From Deltaproteobacteria bacterium (lineage in GTDB: Bacteria > Bdellovibrionota > FAC87 > UBA2466): 12,416 nt of DNA. A program made the position numbers and the translations under genes. The notes under the pieces are model-generated. The model did not search any database and had not been told where the DNA came from. It saw only the letters and a list, made by a program, of their open reading frames with translations. Every line of letters starts with the position of its first letter. Position 1 is the first letter of the stretch. The DNA is taken from positions 1-12,416 of the forward strand of contig JABMMY010000074.1 of NCBI GenBank assembly GCA_013205415.1. Reading direction: 5' to 3'. Below, one piece after another: positions 1 through 7,696 of the stretch.

Positions 1-1923
1 ATCTACGACCACGTCATCAAACTTACCAATCACGTTCTTAGTGACCATGGCGATGTCTCTCCAGCCATCCACAAAGATTCTATCGACCACCTTATCATCG
101 AACGTAGCGAGCATTTGATTGAAGTTAAGAAGTCCCTTTTTAATAAGTATTCCAAGATAAAACTCATCAAAGAAATATTTATTCCAAACTAAATGATAAA
201 GAGGCCCTGCCATTTTTTTAAATTTCTCTGCCGACAAGAGATGTTTCAAATAGGTAATTGAGGAAAGAAAAATACCTAGTCCTGCAACGGCCAAAGAGAT
301 TATCAATGCCAATCCATGCGCCTTATGATGAACCGCCTCTGCCTCGGGAGATAGGTGCTCTGCAATTCCCATTTCTACCTGAACACCTTCAAGCGCATGG
401 TCAAACCATTTCACAGGCATGACGTGATCAATCGACTCAATTCCCGTGGGTCCGGCAAAAACAATCGCAAAGGAAAGGGCCGCTAATACCATTAAAGGAA
501 TGGTCATTGTGAAGGGCTGTTCGTGCGCATGATGATGTTTGTGTTCATCACGAGCATGACCAAAAAAGGTCATGTAGATCATTCGAAACATATAAAAAGC
601 TGTAATTCCTGCCGTGGCAAATCCAAGAAATGGAATTAAATAATGCCCTTGATGTTCCATACTATAGGCTAAAGCTCCACCTAAAATTCTATCTTTACTT
701 ACAAAGCCTGAAAAACCGGGAACTCCACTAATAGCTAAAGTAGCAATGAACATCGTTGCAAAGGTGATAGGCATTTTAGATTTAAGTCCACCCATCTCTC
801 TCATGTCTTGAGTGTGAACAGAGTGAATCACAGAACCGGAACACAAAAAGAGACACGCCTTAAAACAGGCATGCGTGATTAAATGCATGAAGCCAGCAGA
901 AAAGGCCCCCACTCCCACACCCATCACCATGTATCCCAATTGACTAATGGTCGAGTAGGCGAGAACCTTTTTGATGTCGACCTGAACGATGGCAATTAAG
1001 GCCGCTAGAAAAGCGGTAATAGCTCCCACATAGGCGACAACGGGCAACACCACATGAGCCGCTTCAAGTAGAGGAAACATTCTGATGAGTAAAAACACGC
1101 CCGCAGCTACCATCGTCGCCGCATGAATCAAAGCACTCACAGGAGTTGGCCCCTCCATCGCATCGGGTAGCCAAACATGAAGTGGGAACTGTGCAGATTT
1201 TCCAATGGTTCCCATCAAAACCATGAAGCCAATAAAGGCTAAAGCAGGATAACCTAAAATCGTAACCCCATGACCCGTCCCCAATTCGATCGCCTTATAA
1301 ATACTCATGAAATTACTAGTTCCATAAATATAATAAAGACCGGCTATTCCCATAAAGAAAAGAGTGTCTCCCACTCGGGTGGTCATAAAGGCTTTGATGC
1401 TCGCATTAATAGCCGAGGGTTTTTTATAGTAAAAACCGATCAGAAGATAGGAACAAAGCCCCATTAATTCCCAGCAAATAAAGAAGGTCAGAAGATTATC
1501 GGAAAGCACAAGGCCCAACATAGCTGCCGAAAACAGAGAGATATAGGCAAAAAATAGGTGGTACCGCTCTTCACCGTGCATGTATCCCACAGAAAAAAGA
1601 TGAATTAAAAACGCACATAGGGTGACCATGAATAGCATGATGGCCGTTAGATTATTGATCAAAACACCAATCACTATAGTCATCGCACTATTTAACCTAC
1701 CTGCCTCGGCACCACGAAGAGACATCCACGTCACTTGGAAGGAATCAAAAACATGCCCCTCAGTAATTAACTTCATAAAAATAGGGGTCGCCACCACTAA
1801 CGAACCTAAAATTGCGAGCACAGAGATAAAATCTCCGTGACGTGGAAGTTTTTTCCCAATTAGCGATTGTATGACAAACGCAATCAGGGGAAACAAGGCA
1901 ATAAGTAGTGCTTGCTGTGCCAT
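1..1923 (-). CDS. nuoL: NADH-quinone oxidoreductase subunit L (NuoL), 3' end cut by window edge
   Basis: Large antiporter-like membrane subunit of respiratory complex I, carrying one of the proton channels and normally the long lateral helix. The frame starts with ATG at 1923 and stays open for 641 codons to base 1, so only a short C-terminal piece should be missing (the family is usually about 610-660 residues). Family signatures are clear: CWELMGLCSYLLIGF near residues 150-164 contains the conserved Glu of the channel (about E152). IGKSAQFPLHVWLPDAMEGP near 240-259 contains the conserved Lys (about K242). A HACFKACLFLCSGSVIH motif follows further on. The histidine-rich loop (bases about 506-545) before the PL-x-x-LA helix is usual in NuoL. 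The start lies one base after the nuoK stop, with a GAGGAA Shine-Dalgarno inside the end of nuoK. It is the last visible gene of the nuo operon; nuoM and nuoN may follow outside the window. Confidence 0.97.
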   Translation of the reverse strand, partial: MAQQALLIALFPLIAFVIQSLIGKKLPRHGDFISVLAILGSLVVATPIFMKLITEGHVFDSFQVTWMSLRGAEAGRLNSAMTIVIGVLINNLTAIMLFMVTLCAFLIHLFSVGYMHGEERYHLFFAYISLFSAAMLGLVLSDNLLTFFICWELMGLCSYLLIGFYYKKPSAINASIKAFMTTRVGDTLFFMGIAGLYYIYGTSNFMSIYKAIELGTGHGVTILGYPALAFIGFMVLMGTIGKSAQFPLHVWLPDAMEGPTPVSALIHAATMVAAGVFLLIRMFPLLEAAHVVLPVVAYVGAITAFLAALIAIVQVDIKKVLAYSTISQLGYMVMGVGVGAFSAGFMHLITHACFKACLFLCSGSVIHSVHTQDMREMGGLKSKMPITFATMFIATLAISGVPGFSGFVSKDRILGGALAYSMEHQGHYLIPFLGFATAGITAFYMFRMIYMTFFGHARDEHKHHHAHEQPFTMTIPLMVLAALSFAIVFAGPTGIESIDHVMPVKWFDHALEGVQVEMGIAEHLSPEAEAVHHKAHGLALIISLAVAGLGIFLSSITYLKHLLSAEKFKKMAGPLYHLVWNKYFFDEFYLGILIKKGLLNFNQMLATFDDKVVDRIFVDGWRDIAMVTKNVIGKFDDVVVD

Positions 1924-1924
1924 C

Positions 1925-2251
1925 TTAGTTCCTCAGGATGCTAGCTTCATCTGCATCAATGGTTTGTTTAAGCCGATAAAAACGGAGAATAACAGCCAGA
2001 GCCACCGCTGCCTCAGCTGCGGCAATCAGCATGATAAACAGAGCGACTATTTGACCGTCAATTAATCCGGTTCTAAATTTACTAAAGGCTACAAAGTTAA
2101 TCCCCGCAGCATTTAGAATTAATTCAATTCCCAACAAAATTCCGATCGCATTTTTTCGCGTCAAAACACAAAATATTCCAAGTGCAAAGAGAATAGCTCC
2201 TACAGCTAAATATCCCTGCAAACTTGAACTAAATGAAAGTAGATGATTCAT
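1925..2251 (-). CDS. nuoK: NADH-quinone oxidoreductase subunit K (NuoK)
   Basis: Small three-helix membrane subunit of complex I, part of the proton-translocating arm between NuoJ and the antiporter subunits. The 108-residue product shows the family pattern: an initial helix with YLAVGAILFALGIFCVL, the RKNAIGILLGIELILNAAG segment with the conserved Glu of helix 2, and a third helix rich in small residues (AAAEAAVALAVIL) carrying the second conserved Glu. The frame extends upstream to a TTG at 2269. I chose ATG at 2251 because it forms an ATGA overlap with the nuoJ stop, has GAGG five bases upstream, and gives the normal family N-terminus and length (about 100 residues). Confidence 0.96.
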   Translation of the reverse strand: MNHLLSFSSSLQGYLAVGAILFALGIFCVLTRKNAIGILLGIELILNAAGINFVAFSKFRTGLIDGQIVALFIMLIAAAEAAVALAVILRFYRLKQTIDADEASILRN

Positions 2252-2751
2252 TCGGGCCTCGCTAACCAAACGGCGCCTACTAGAGCTCCTAAAAGCAAAA
2301 TAGTAATCGCCTCAAAAGGAAGTAGGTAACTACCTAAAAGAGCCTGACCCATTAGCGCCGTTTTAGGAGTGGCGGTAAATTTATCTAAGGCTTCAGGAGT
2401 TAGTTTAGGAAGAGAAAGTGCCATCTGATGTAGTGCGCGATACAAAAAGAAACCAATCCCAAGGGCTAATACACCCGGAAGCAGCATCTTATTTCTGATA
2501 TCAACAAGTTTTATTTTGTAAAGCCATTGAGTCAACATGATGGCAAATAGGATCAAAATAGTCACGCCACCCACATAAATAATAATCTGAGCGCCCGCTA
2601 AAAAATCGGCTCCGGCAAAAAGAAACATCACGGCCACGCCACAAAAAGCGAAAAGCAAAAATACCGATGCGTAAAGAATATTAGGATGAAAAGCTACAAT
2701 AACTGCCGATGCTACTGTAAATATTTCAGCTAAAAGTAAAACTAAATCCAT
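2248..2751 (-). CDS. nuoJ: NADH-quinone oxidoreductase subunit J (NuoJ)
   Basis: Five-helix membrane subunit of complex I (equivalent to mitochondrial ND6), located in the arm next to NuoA, NuoH and NuoK. The 167-residue protein has the characteristic HPNILYASVFLLFAFCGVAV helix region and the highly recognisable DFLAGAQIIIYVGGVTILILF segment, with the conserved glycines of the pi-bulge helix, at about residues 49-69. Length matches the family (about 160-200). It starts three bases after the nuoH stop with only a weak GGA-type ribosome site, so translation is probably coupled to nuoH. Its TGA stop overlaps the nuoK ATG by four bases. Confidence 0.95.
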   Translation of the reverse strand: MDLVLLLAEIFTVASAVIVAFHPNILYASVFLLFAFCGVAVMFLFAGADFLAGAQIIIYVGGVTILILFAIMLTQWLYKIKLVDIRNKMLLPGVLALGIGFFLYRALHQMALSLPKLTPEALDKFTATPKTALMGQALLGSYLLPFEAITILLLGALVGAVWLARPE

Positions 2752-2754
2752 ATT

Positions 2755-3888
2755 TTATCCGTGCCCTGCTAAAAGTTGCATCATAGATTGGCCTTTAAAT
2801 ACCCACATCCAAACGGCAGTGCCCAGTACATTGATAAAGGCGATAGGTAACATTCCCTTCCAACACATGCCCATTAACTGATCGACTCTTAAGCGAGGCA
2901 GGGTCCACCGCAGCCACATCACTACAAAAACCACCAATAAAGTTTTCACCATGAACACCGTCAAATGAACCATGGCTACAAGTGCCGTCGGCAAAGCAAA
3001 TCCCAGTTTTTCAATATCTAAAAAAGGAATGTGCCATCCGCCCAAATAAAGAGCTGCCACCATGGCCGACATCACAAACACATCACAAAATTCACCCAAC
3101 GCATAAAGGCCAAATCTCATTCCTGAAAACTCGGTATTAAATCCCGATACCAATTCAGATTCTGCCTCTGGAAGATCAAAAGGAATGCGATTTGTTTCTG
3201 CAAGTCCTCCAATGAAAAGAATAAACATCGCAAAGAAAGTAAAGGGATTATGAAAAGCATTCCAGAAATGAAATGTCGCTGGGTTTTCACCAAAGAGTGT
3301 CCATCCTTGTTGATCTACAATCTGTCCCATTTGAAGACTTCCAGAAATCAAAACCACAGGAAGAATAGAGAGTGCTACAGGGATCTCATAACTCACAATT
3401 TGAGAGGCCGCTCTTAGCCCTCCCAATAAAGACCATTTATTTTCAGAGGCCCAAGCCCCTAAAAGAATTCCAGGTGCAATCAAGGTGGTAACTGCCAAAA
3501 TTAAAATAACCCCAATATTAACGTCGGCTCCAATCAGATATTTACTTAAAGGAAGAACCGCAAAGGCGGTACAGGATCCTACAACGACAAATAAAGGCGC
3601 TAAATTAAAAAGAAACCTATCGCCACCCTTAGGAACAAAATCCTCTTTTCCAAGCATTTTAATGGCATCGGCTAAAAACTGTAGAATTCCTAATGGCCCA
3701 ACTCGATTAGGCCCAATACGATCTTGCATGTCGGCAGCGATCTTTCTTTCGACATAGGTCGCTAAACCTCCAAAGGGAAGGGCTAAAAAATAGATAATAA
3801 TAGCCGCCGAAATAGCAGCCCATCCCCACAGGGGAAGAAAACCAAACCAACCTTCTAATGAATGTGCAAATTGAGCCGATTGAACCAT
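2755..3888 (-). CDS. nuoH: NADH-quinone oxidoreductase subunit H (NuoH)
   Basis: Membrane subunit at the junction of the two arms of complex I; it forms much of the quinone-binding chamber. Diagnostic motifs occur in order: YVERKIAADMQDRIGPNRVGP (about residues 45-65), FLADAIKMLGKED (about 71-83), ENKWSLLGGLRAASQIVSYE with the acidic quinone-tunnel loop (about 149-168), ETNRIPFDLPEAESELVSGF (231-250) and RWTLPRLRVDQLM near 328-340. At 377 residues it is somewhat longer than E. coli NuoH (325), with an N-terminal extension and an insertion around 180-215. Start ATG 3888 shares its A with the TAA stop of nuoA (TAATG), and no clear Shine-Dalgarno is present, which points to translational coupling. 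The usual intervening genes nuoB, C, D, E, F and G are absent between nuoA and nuoH, and nuoI is absent between nuoH and nuoJ. Confidence 0.97.
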   Translation of the reverse strand: MVQSAQFAHSLEGWFGFLPLWGWAAISAAIIIYFLALPFGGLATYVERKIAADMQDRIGPNRVGPLGILQFLADAIKMLGKEDFVPKGGDRFLFNLAPLFVVVGSCTAFAVLPLSKYLIGADVNIGVILILAVTTLIAPGILLGAWASENKWSLLGGLRAASQIVSYEIPVALSILPVVLISGSLQMGQIVDQQGWTLFGENPATFHFWNAFHNPFTFFAMFILFIGGLAETNRIPFDLPEAESELVSGFNTEFSGMRFGLYALGEFCDVFVMSAMVAALYLGGWHIPFLDIEKLGFALPTALVAMVHLTVFMVKTLLVVFVVMWLRWTLPRLRVDQLMGMCWKGMLPIAFINVLGTAVWMWVFKGQSMMQLLAGHG

Positions 3889-4316
3889 TATTTATTGGGG
3901 GCGAATTTAGTTACGCCTTTTACCCACTCCAAATCTCCGCGAACCCAGCAGTAAATTAAACCTATTAAAAGAAGGGCCACAAAGATAAATATTTCACTAA
4001 ACACCAAAGCCACAGTTCCATTAGCAATAGACTCTTTAAAAACTACCGCGACCGGAAAGATAGCTGCCATCTCCACATCAAAAATAATGAACACAATAGC
4101 GACAATATAAAAACGAATATTAAACTTAACCCAGGCCGACCCCACAGGCTCTTCACCACATTCATAAGAGGTCATTTTTCTACGCGTATCTTTACCTTTG
4201 GGTCGCAATAAATATCCAACGCCCAACATCAAAGGAACGGTGAGACCTGAAATAATCATGAACCAAAAAACTGCAATGAATCCTGTCTCCACGGCGGTAC
4301 TAATCCTCAATCTCAT
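3888..4316 (-). CDS. nuoA: NADH-quinone oxidoreductase subunit A (NuoA)
   Basis: Three-helix membrane subunit of complex I (ND3 equivalent) that lies beside NuoH and NuoJ near the quinone site. The 142-residue product carries the family hallmark YECGEEPVGSAWVKFNIRFY (about residues 51-70), including the conserved cysteine of the mobile loop, followed directly by the second helix with IIFDVEMA (conserved Asp and Glu). The start at ATG 4316 is the first in frame but has no good ribosome site. A GTG nine codons inside (4292) is an alternative that would still leave a complete first helix. As first gene of the visible operon, its promoter must lie within the 425-bp divergent region to its right. 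Confidence 0.95.
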   Translation of the reverse strand: MRLRISTAVETGFIAVFWFMIISGLTVPLMLGVGYLLRPKGKDTRRKMTSYECGEEPVGSAWVKFNIRFYIVAIVFIIFDVEMAAIFPVAVVFKESIANGTVALVFSEIFIFVALLLIGLIYCWVRGDLEWVKGVTKFAPNK

Positions 4317-4741
4317 TTTCTGTGACCGTTGAAAAATCCTCTAGTTGCTCGTCTATTTTCTGTCTTTTATAGTCGACAAAAAAGTCACATAAGTAGTTGA
4401 AATTATAAAATCTCGAGCCCAAAAATTATGGGTGAACCGCCTAATTGTCAAGAAGGTATGTAGCTTAATTTAACACCCCAGAGATCTTCGAATCCAATAT
4501 CGCGATGCAGCATCAAAAGACTACTACCTATATAAAAAGTTTTTAATACAAAAAGGGTTCCCTATCGGCGGCTCAATTTAAAAGGTGGCAATCACCCTTG
4601 GTCAATGTTTAAATTTCCATCTTAGCAAATGGGTAATTTATTATTTTATGTATCACCAATGGTTTTCTCTTAATTTTATAGAGACTGGTAAAAAAATATT
4701 CTCAAACCATCTTTATCTCGCCCATTGGAAGGTGGCTTTTA
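4317..4741. promoter_or_regulatory. Divergent intergenic region between nuoA and the radical SAM gene
   Basis: This 425-bp AT-rich stretch must hold the promoter for the nuo operon (leftward) and probably one for the radical SAM pair (rightward). On the minus strand a perfect TATAAT lies at 4407-4402, about 85 bases before nuoA, but no good -35 box sits at the usual distance. On the plus strand TATATAAA occurs at 4529-4536, also without a convincing -35. A GGAAGG ribosome site (4727-4732) precedes the radical SAM start by nine bases. The octamer AAGGTGGC occurs twice, at 4582-4589 and again at the ribosome site (4729-4736). A weakly supported small reading frame (4585-4749) is discussed under findings. 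I see no RNA gene or established riboswitch here. Confidence 0.5.
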
Positions 4742-6169
4742 ATGGATAAAACGCCTATCTCTTTTCTCGGAAATCCATCTAGTTCCAGAGAACAGTTTCG
4801 TAATGAACTGGATGCTGTGAGTCCCAGTTTCTGTGCAGCAAAATGGAAGCAGGTAACCGTTCATCTACAAAATGGACTCACTCATAGTTGTCATCATCCT
4901 GTTCCACATAAGATCCCGTTAAAAGAGCTACAACTTAATCCGTCAGCTCTGCATAATACTGAGTTTAAAAAGCAGCAAAGGAAATTGATGCTTCAGGGAA
5001 AACGACCCGCTGAATGTGACTACTGTTGGAGGGTGGAGGATAGTAATTCAAAATCTATTAGCGATAGAATTATTAAATCACAAACCGATTGGGCCGAGCC
5101 TTTTATAAACGATATTATCAATCGGCCATGGGATAATGATGTTCTACCATCGTATCTTGAGGTCAGTTTCGGCAACACCTGTAATTTAAAATGTAGTTAT
5201 TGCTCTCCACAATTTTCATCCAAATGGAGCGAAGAAAGTGAGAAGTATGGCGGTTATCCTACTAGTACAAACTTTAATAATCTAGAACATCTAAAAAAGA
5301 ATGATCTCATTCCCATCTCCCACAGGGATCATAATCCCTATGTGGAGGCATTTTGGAAGTGGTGGCCTCAGGCATACCCTAATTTAAGCCAATTCAGAAT
5401 TACGGGTGGAGAGCCTCTTTTAAATAAAAATACTTTTCAGGTTTTTGACTATATTCTTGAAAAACCAAACCCGCATTTAACTTTGGCCATTAACTCTAAT
5501 CTTTGCGTACAGGATCACGTTCTTGAATTAGCCATAGAAAGACTTAAAAAAATTCTAGGCGAAGGACAGGTCAAAAAAGTTGAGCTCTATACCAGTGCTG
5601 AGGCCCATGGCCCACAGGCTGAGTACATCCGATTTGGAATGAACTATAATCTGTGGCTCAATAATATTCAAAGATTATGCAGAGAGGTCCCTCAGCTGGA
5701 ACTCATCGTAATGAGTACTTACAATGTATTAAGTTTGACCTCCTACATTCCCTTCCTTAAAGATCTTTTAGCAATAAAACGGGATTACGGTCATAATTTT
5801 AATTATCGAACCGCTATTCACTTAGACATTCCTTACTTGAGAGAGCCTAAACACCAATCGGTTTTTATTCTTGACCGCGAAATGTTAACATTTATTTTTA
5901 ATCAAATACTTTTCATAGATTCCCACATGGAGGGTACCCACTCAAATGGAACTAAAAAATTTGGTTTTAGTTCCACTGAGCTAGACAACCTAAAGCGAAT
6001 TTACAATGTCACTACCGCCGCTTTAGAAAAACCTACGGCCAAGCAAAATACGGCCCGAAAGGATTTTGCAATTTTTGTGGATGAACATGATCGCCGCAGA
6101 GGAACCCACTTTCTTAACACCTTTCCTGAGTTGGAAAAATTTTATCAATCATGTAAGGCATTAACCTAG
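4742..6169 (+). CDS. Twitch-domain radical SAM protein, copy 1
   Basis: Predicted radical S-adenosylmethionine enzyme of unknown substrate, probably cytoplasmic. The N-terminal part (about residues 28-100) has SFCAAKW, THSCHH and ECDYCW, placing cysteines C31, C50, C92 and C95 as a half-SPASM or 'twitch' domain likely to bind an auxiliary iron-sulfur cluster. The radical SAM core begins at EVSFGNTCNLKCSYC with the CX3CX2C triad C147, C151, C154 that would hold the catalytic 4Fe-4S cluster. TGGEP at 221-225 is the SAM-binding GGE motif, and the strand ending in TSAEA (284-288) follows. The C-terminal part (about 340-475) has no feature I recognise, apart from a conserved DEHDRRRGT block near the end. 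Family members are annotated 'twitch domain-containing radical SAM protein'. Start ATG 4742 has GGAAGG nine bases upstream. The next gene is a tandem paralogue. There is no adjacent recognisable maturase partner, transporter or peptidase. Confidence 0.9.
   Translation: MDKTPISFLGNPSSSREQFRNELDAVSPSFCAAKWKQVTVHLQNGLTHSCHHPVPHKIPLKELQLNPSALHNTEFKKQQRKLMLQGKRPAECDYCWRVEDSNSKSISDRIIKSQTDWAEPFINDIINRPWDNDVLPSYLEVSFGNTCNLKCSYCSPQFSSKWSEESEKYGGYPTSTNFNNLEHLKKNDLIPISHRDHNPYVEAFWKWWPQAYPNLSQFRITGGEPLLNKNTFQVFDYILEKPNPHLTLAINSNLCVQDHVLELAIERLKKILGEGQVKKVELYTSAEAHGPQAEYIRFGMNYNLWLNNIQRLCREVPQLELIVMSTYNVLSLTSYIPFLKDLLAIKRDYGHNFNYRTAIHLDIPYLREPKHQSVFILDREMLTFIFNQILFIDSHMEGTHSNGTKKFGFSSTELDNLKRIYNVTTAALEKPTAKQNTARKDFAIFVDEHDRRRGTHFLNTFPELEKFYQSCKALT
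4943..5040 (+). repeat. 98-bp tract nearly identical to 6470-6567 (copy 1)
   Basis: Aligned to the second radical SAM gene at a constant offset of 1527 bases, this tract has 6 mismatches in 98 bases by hand count, 5 of them synonymous. The first 38 bases (4943-4980) are identical. It encodes the end of the twitch domain, up to and including the ECDYCW cysteines. Neighbouring equally conserved protein regions are much more diverged in DNA, for example 15 mismatches in 60 bases at 5161-5220. Confidence 0.85.
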
Positions 6170-6233
6170 AGCCAACAAAAGAAAGGTAACGCACTTAGGC
6201 GTGTGATTTTTTAGAAACTACAATAGCTTTACC

Positions 6234-6256
6234 ACCGAGATATCCCCGGTTTTTTT
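6234..6256 (+). terminator. Possible weak terminator or attenuator hairpin between the radical SAM genes
   Basis: ACCG (6234-6237) can pair with CGGT (6247-6250), with one further G-C pair possible beyond an A-C mismatch, and the stem runs straight into seven T residues (6250-6256). This resembles a short rho-independent terminator. It lies directly before the GAGG ribosome site of the second gene, so it could reduce read-through from copy 1 to copy 2. The stem is short, so strength is doubtful. Confidence 0.35.
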
Positions 6257-6260
6257 GAGG
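6257..6260 (+). promoter_or_regulatory. Ribosome binding site of radical SAM copy 2
   Basis: GAGG with eight bases to ATG 6269 fixes the start of the second radical SAM gene and gives it the same 475-residue length as copy 1. It immediately follows the T-run of the hairpin at 6234-6256. Confidence 0.7.
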
Positions 6261-6268
6261 TTTCTTTA

Positions 6269-7696
6269 ATGAATGAGTCTGGTTTAATCTTTCAAACACC
6301 CCAAAATAGCTCATTAACAGAGTTTCAGACCCGCCTCAATGAGGTAAGCCCCAGTTTCTGTGCGGCGAAATGGAAACAGGTCACCCTTCATCTTCAAAAT
6401 GGATTCACTCACAGTTGCCATCATCCTACAGCTCATAAAATTCCCTTAGAAGAGCTAAAACGTAATCCCTCAGCTCTGCATAATACTGAGTTTAAAAAGC
6501 AGCAAAGAAAATTGATGCTACAAGGAAAACGACCCACTGAATGTGACTACTGTTGGAGAGTAGAGGACACTAAATCTGAATCCCTTAGTGATCGCATTTA
6601 TAAGTCTCAAGAATCCTGGGCAGAACCCTTTATTGAGGATATCGCTAATAAACCTTGGGACGACGATGTTTATCCCTCCTATGTTGAAGTGAGCTTTGGT
6701 AACCTATGTAATTTGAAGTGTAGCTACTGTTTTCCACAATTTTCGTCCCGCATCATGGAGGAGATTGAAACACACGGGGGCTATCCGACTCATGATAATT
6801 TCAACAATCTAGATAATCTTAGAAAAAAAAATGAAATTCCAATTTCACCCAAGGAACATAATCCCTACGTCGAGGCATTTTGGAAATGGTGGCCGAAGCT
6901 ATATCCCCATTTGAAGACCTTTAGAATCACAGGGGGGGAGCCTCTTCTAAATAAAAACACCTTTAAGACTCTAGATTACATAATTGAAAATCCCAATCCC
7001 GATTTAAGTCTAGCCATCAACTCTAATCTTTGTATTCCAGAAATACAGTTCAGAGATGTTCTAGAAAAAATAAAGCGGCTTTTAGGTGATGGTCTAATTA
7101 AACAGTTTGAACTCTTCACTAGTGCCGAAGCTAAAGGAAAACAGGCCGAGTACATTAGATTTGGAATGGACTATAATCTGTGGCTCGATCGTATTAATAC
7201 CTTATGTAAAGAGGTTCCAGAACTCCAATTAACAGTAACGAGTACGTATAATGTCCTGAGCCTACCTTCATATCGAGACTTCTTAAATGACATATTAACC
7301 ATCAAACGGGAATACACTTTGAATTCCTCTCAAAGGACTGCACTTTATTTAGAGACTCCCTATTTAAGATATCCCAACCATCAGGCAGTTTTTATTATTC
7401 AGCCCGAAATGTTGAAGACCCTTTTTAGTCAAGTGACATTTATGAATGATAATCTAGATGGGACAGAAATAGATGGAGTTTGCCTGCGAGGTTTTTATCC
7501 CTCTGAAATAGACAAACTAAAAAGAATCTACAATATAACTTCCAGTGAATTGAAAAATCCAAGTACCGATAATAATACTAACCGTAAAGATTTTGTATTA
7601 TTCATGGATGAACATGATCGAAGAAGAGGCACAAATTTTCTTGAAACATTCCCCGAGCTCGAGGATTTTTATCACCTCTGCAAGTCTTTACTCTAA
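6269..7696 (+). CDS. Twitch-domain radical SAM protein, copy 2
   Basis: Tandem paralogue of the preceding gene, with exactly the same length (475 residues) and a gap-free alignment at about 64% identity by hand count (about 305 of 475). All predicted cluster ligands are retained at the same positions: twitch cysteines C31, C50, C92 and C95, and radical SAM triad C147, C151, C154. TGGEP is at 221-225 and TSAEA at 284-288. Identity is unevenly spread: about 89% over residues 31-100, but far lower over 1-20, 251-280 and 351-430. The two copies therefore probably share cluster chemistry and differ in substrate or partner contacts. An extra cysteine (C405) is unique to this copy. The gap of 99 bp between the genes contains a hairpin that may attenuate transcription. 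The substrate is unknown; peptide or protein modification is the commonest role of SPASM/twitch enzymes but is only an inference here. Confidence 0.9.
   Translation: MNESGLIFQTPQNSSLTEFQTRLNEVSPSFCAAKWKQVTLHLQNGFTHSCHHPTAHKIPLEELKRNPSALHNTEFKKQQRKLMLQGKRPTECDYCWRVEDTKSESLSDRIYKSQESWAEPFIEDIANKPWDDDVYPSYVEVSFGNLCNLKCSYCFPQFSSRIMEEIETHGGYPTHDNFNNLDNLRKKNEIPISPKEHNPYVEAFWKWWPKLYPHLKTFRITGGEPLLNKNTFKTLDYIIENPNPDLSLAINSNLCIPEIQFRDVLEKIKRLLGDGLIKQFELFTSAEAKGKQAEYIRFGMDYNLWLDRINTLCKEVPELQLTVTSTYNVLSLPSYRDFLNDILTIKREYTLNSSQRTALYLETPYLRYPNHQAVFIIQPEMLKTLFSQVTFMNDNLDGTEIDGVCLRGFYPSEIDKLKRIYNITSSELKNPSTDNNTNRKDFVLFMDEHDRRRGTNFLETFPELEDFYHLCKSLL
6470..6567 (+). repeat. 98-bp tract nearly identical to 4943-5040 (copy 2)
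   Basis: Partner of the tract in the first radical SAM gene (92 of 98 bases identical). Reduced synonymous divergence compared with the flanks is the signature expected of a gene-conversion tract, or of local constraint on the nucleotide sequence. Confidence 0.85.

Noticed and set aside
506..545. Histidine-rich stretch (HKHHHAHE) in NuoL, considered as an unusual metal-binding insertion
   Set aside because: A His-rich loop at this position is common in NuoL proteins, so it is not distinctive.
4454..4502. tRNA-like string: GTAGCTTAATT (D-arm-like) followed by TTCGAATCC (T-loop-like)
   Set aside because: The two motifs are only about 26 bases apart, leaving no room for an anticodon arm, and neither the acceptor ends nor the T-stem can pair. 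Either chance or too decayed to call a tRNA remnant.
4554..4599. Inverted repeat AAGGGT (4553-4558) / ACCCTT (4594-4599) and the small palindrome AGGGTTCCCT
   Set aside because: Six-base arms with a 35-base loop, and a palindrome with a two-base loop, are expected by chance in 400 bp; no T-run or operator-like repetition supports a function.
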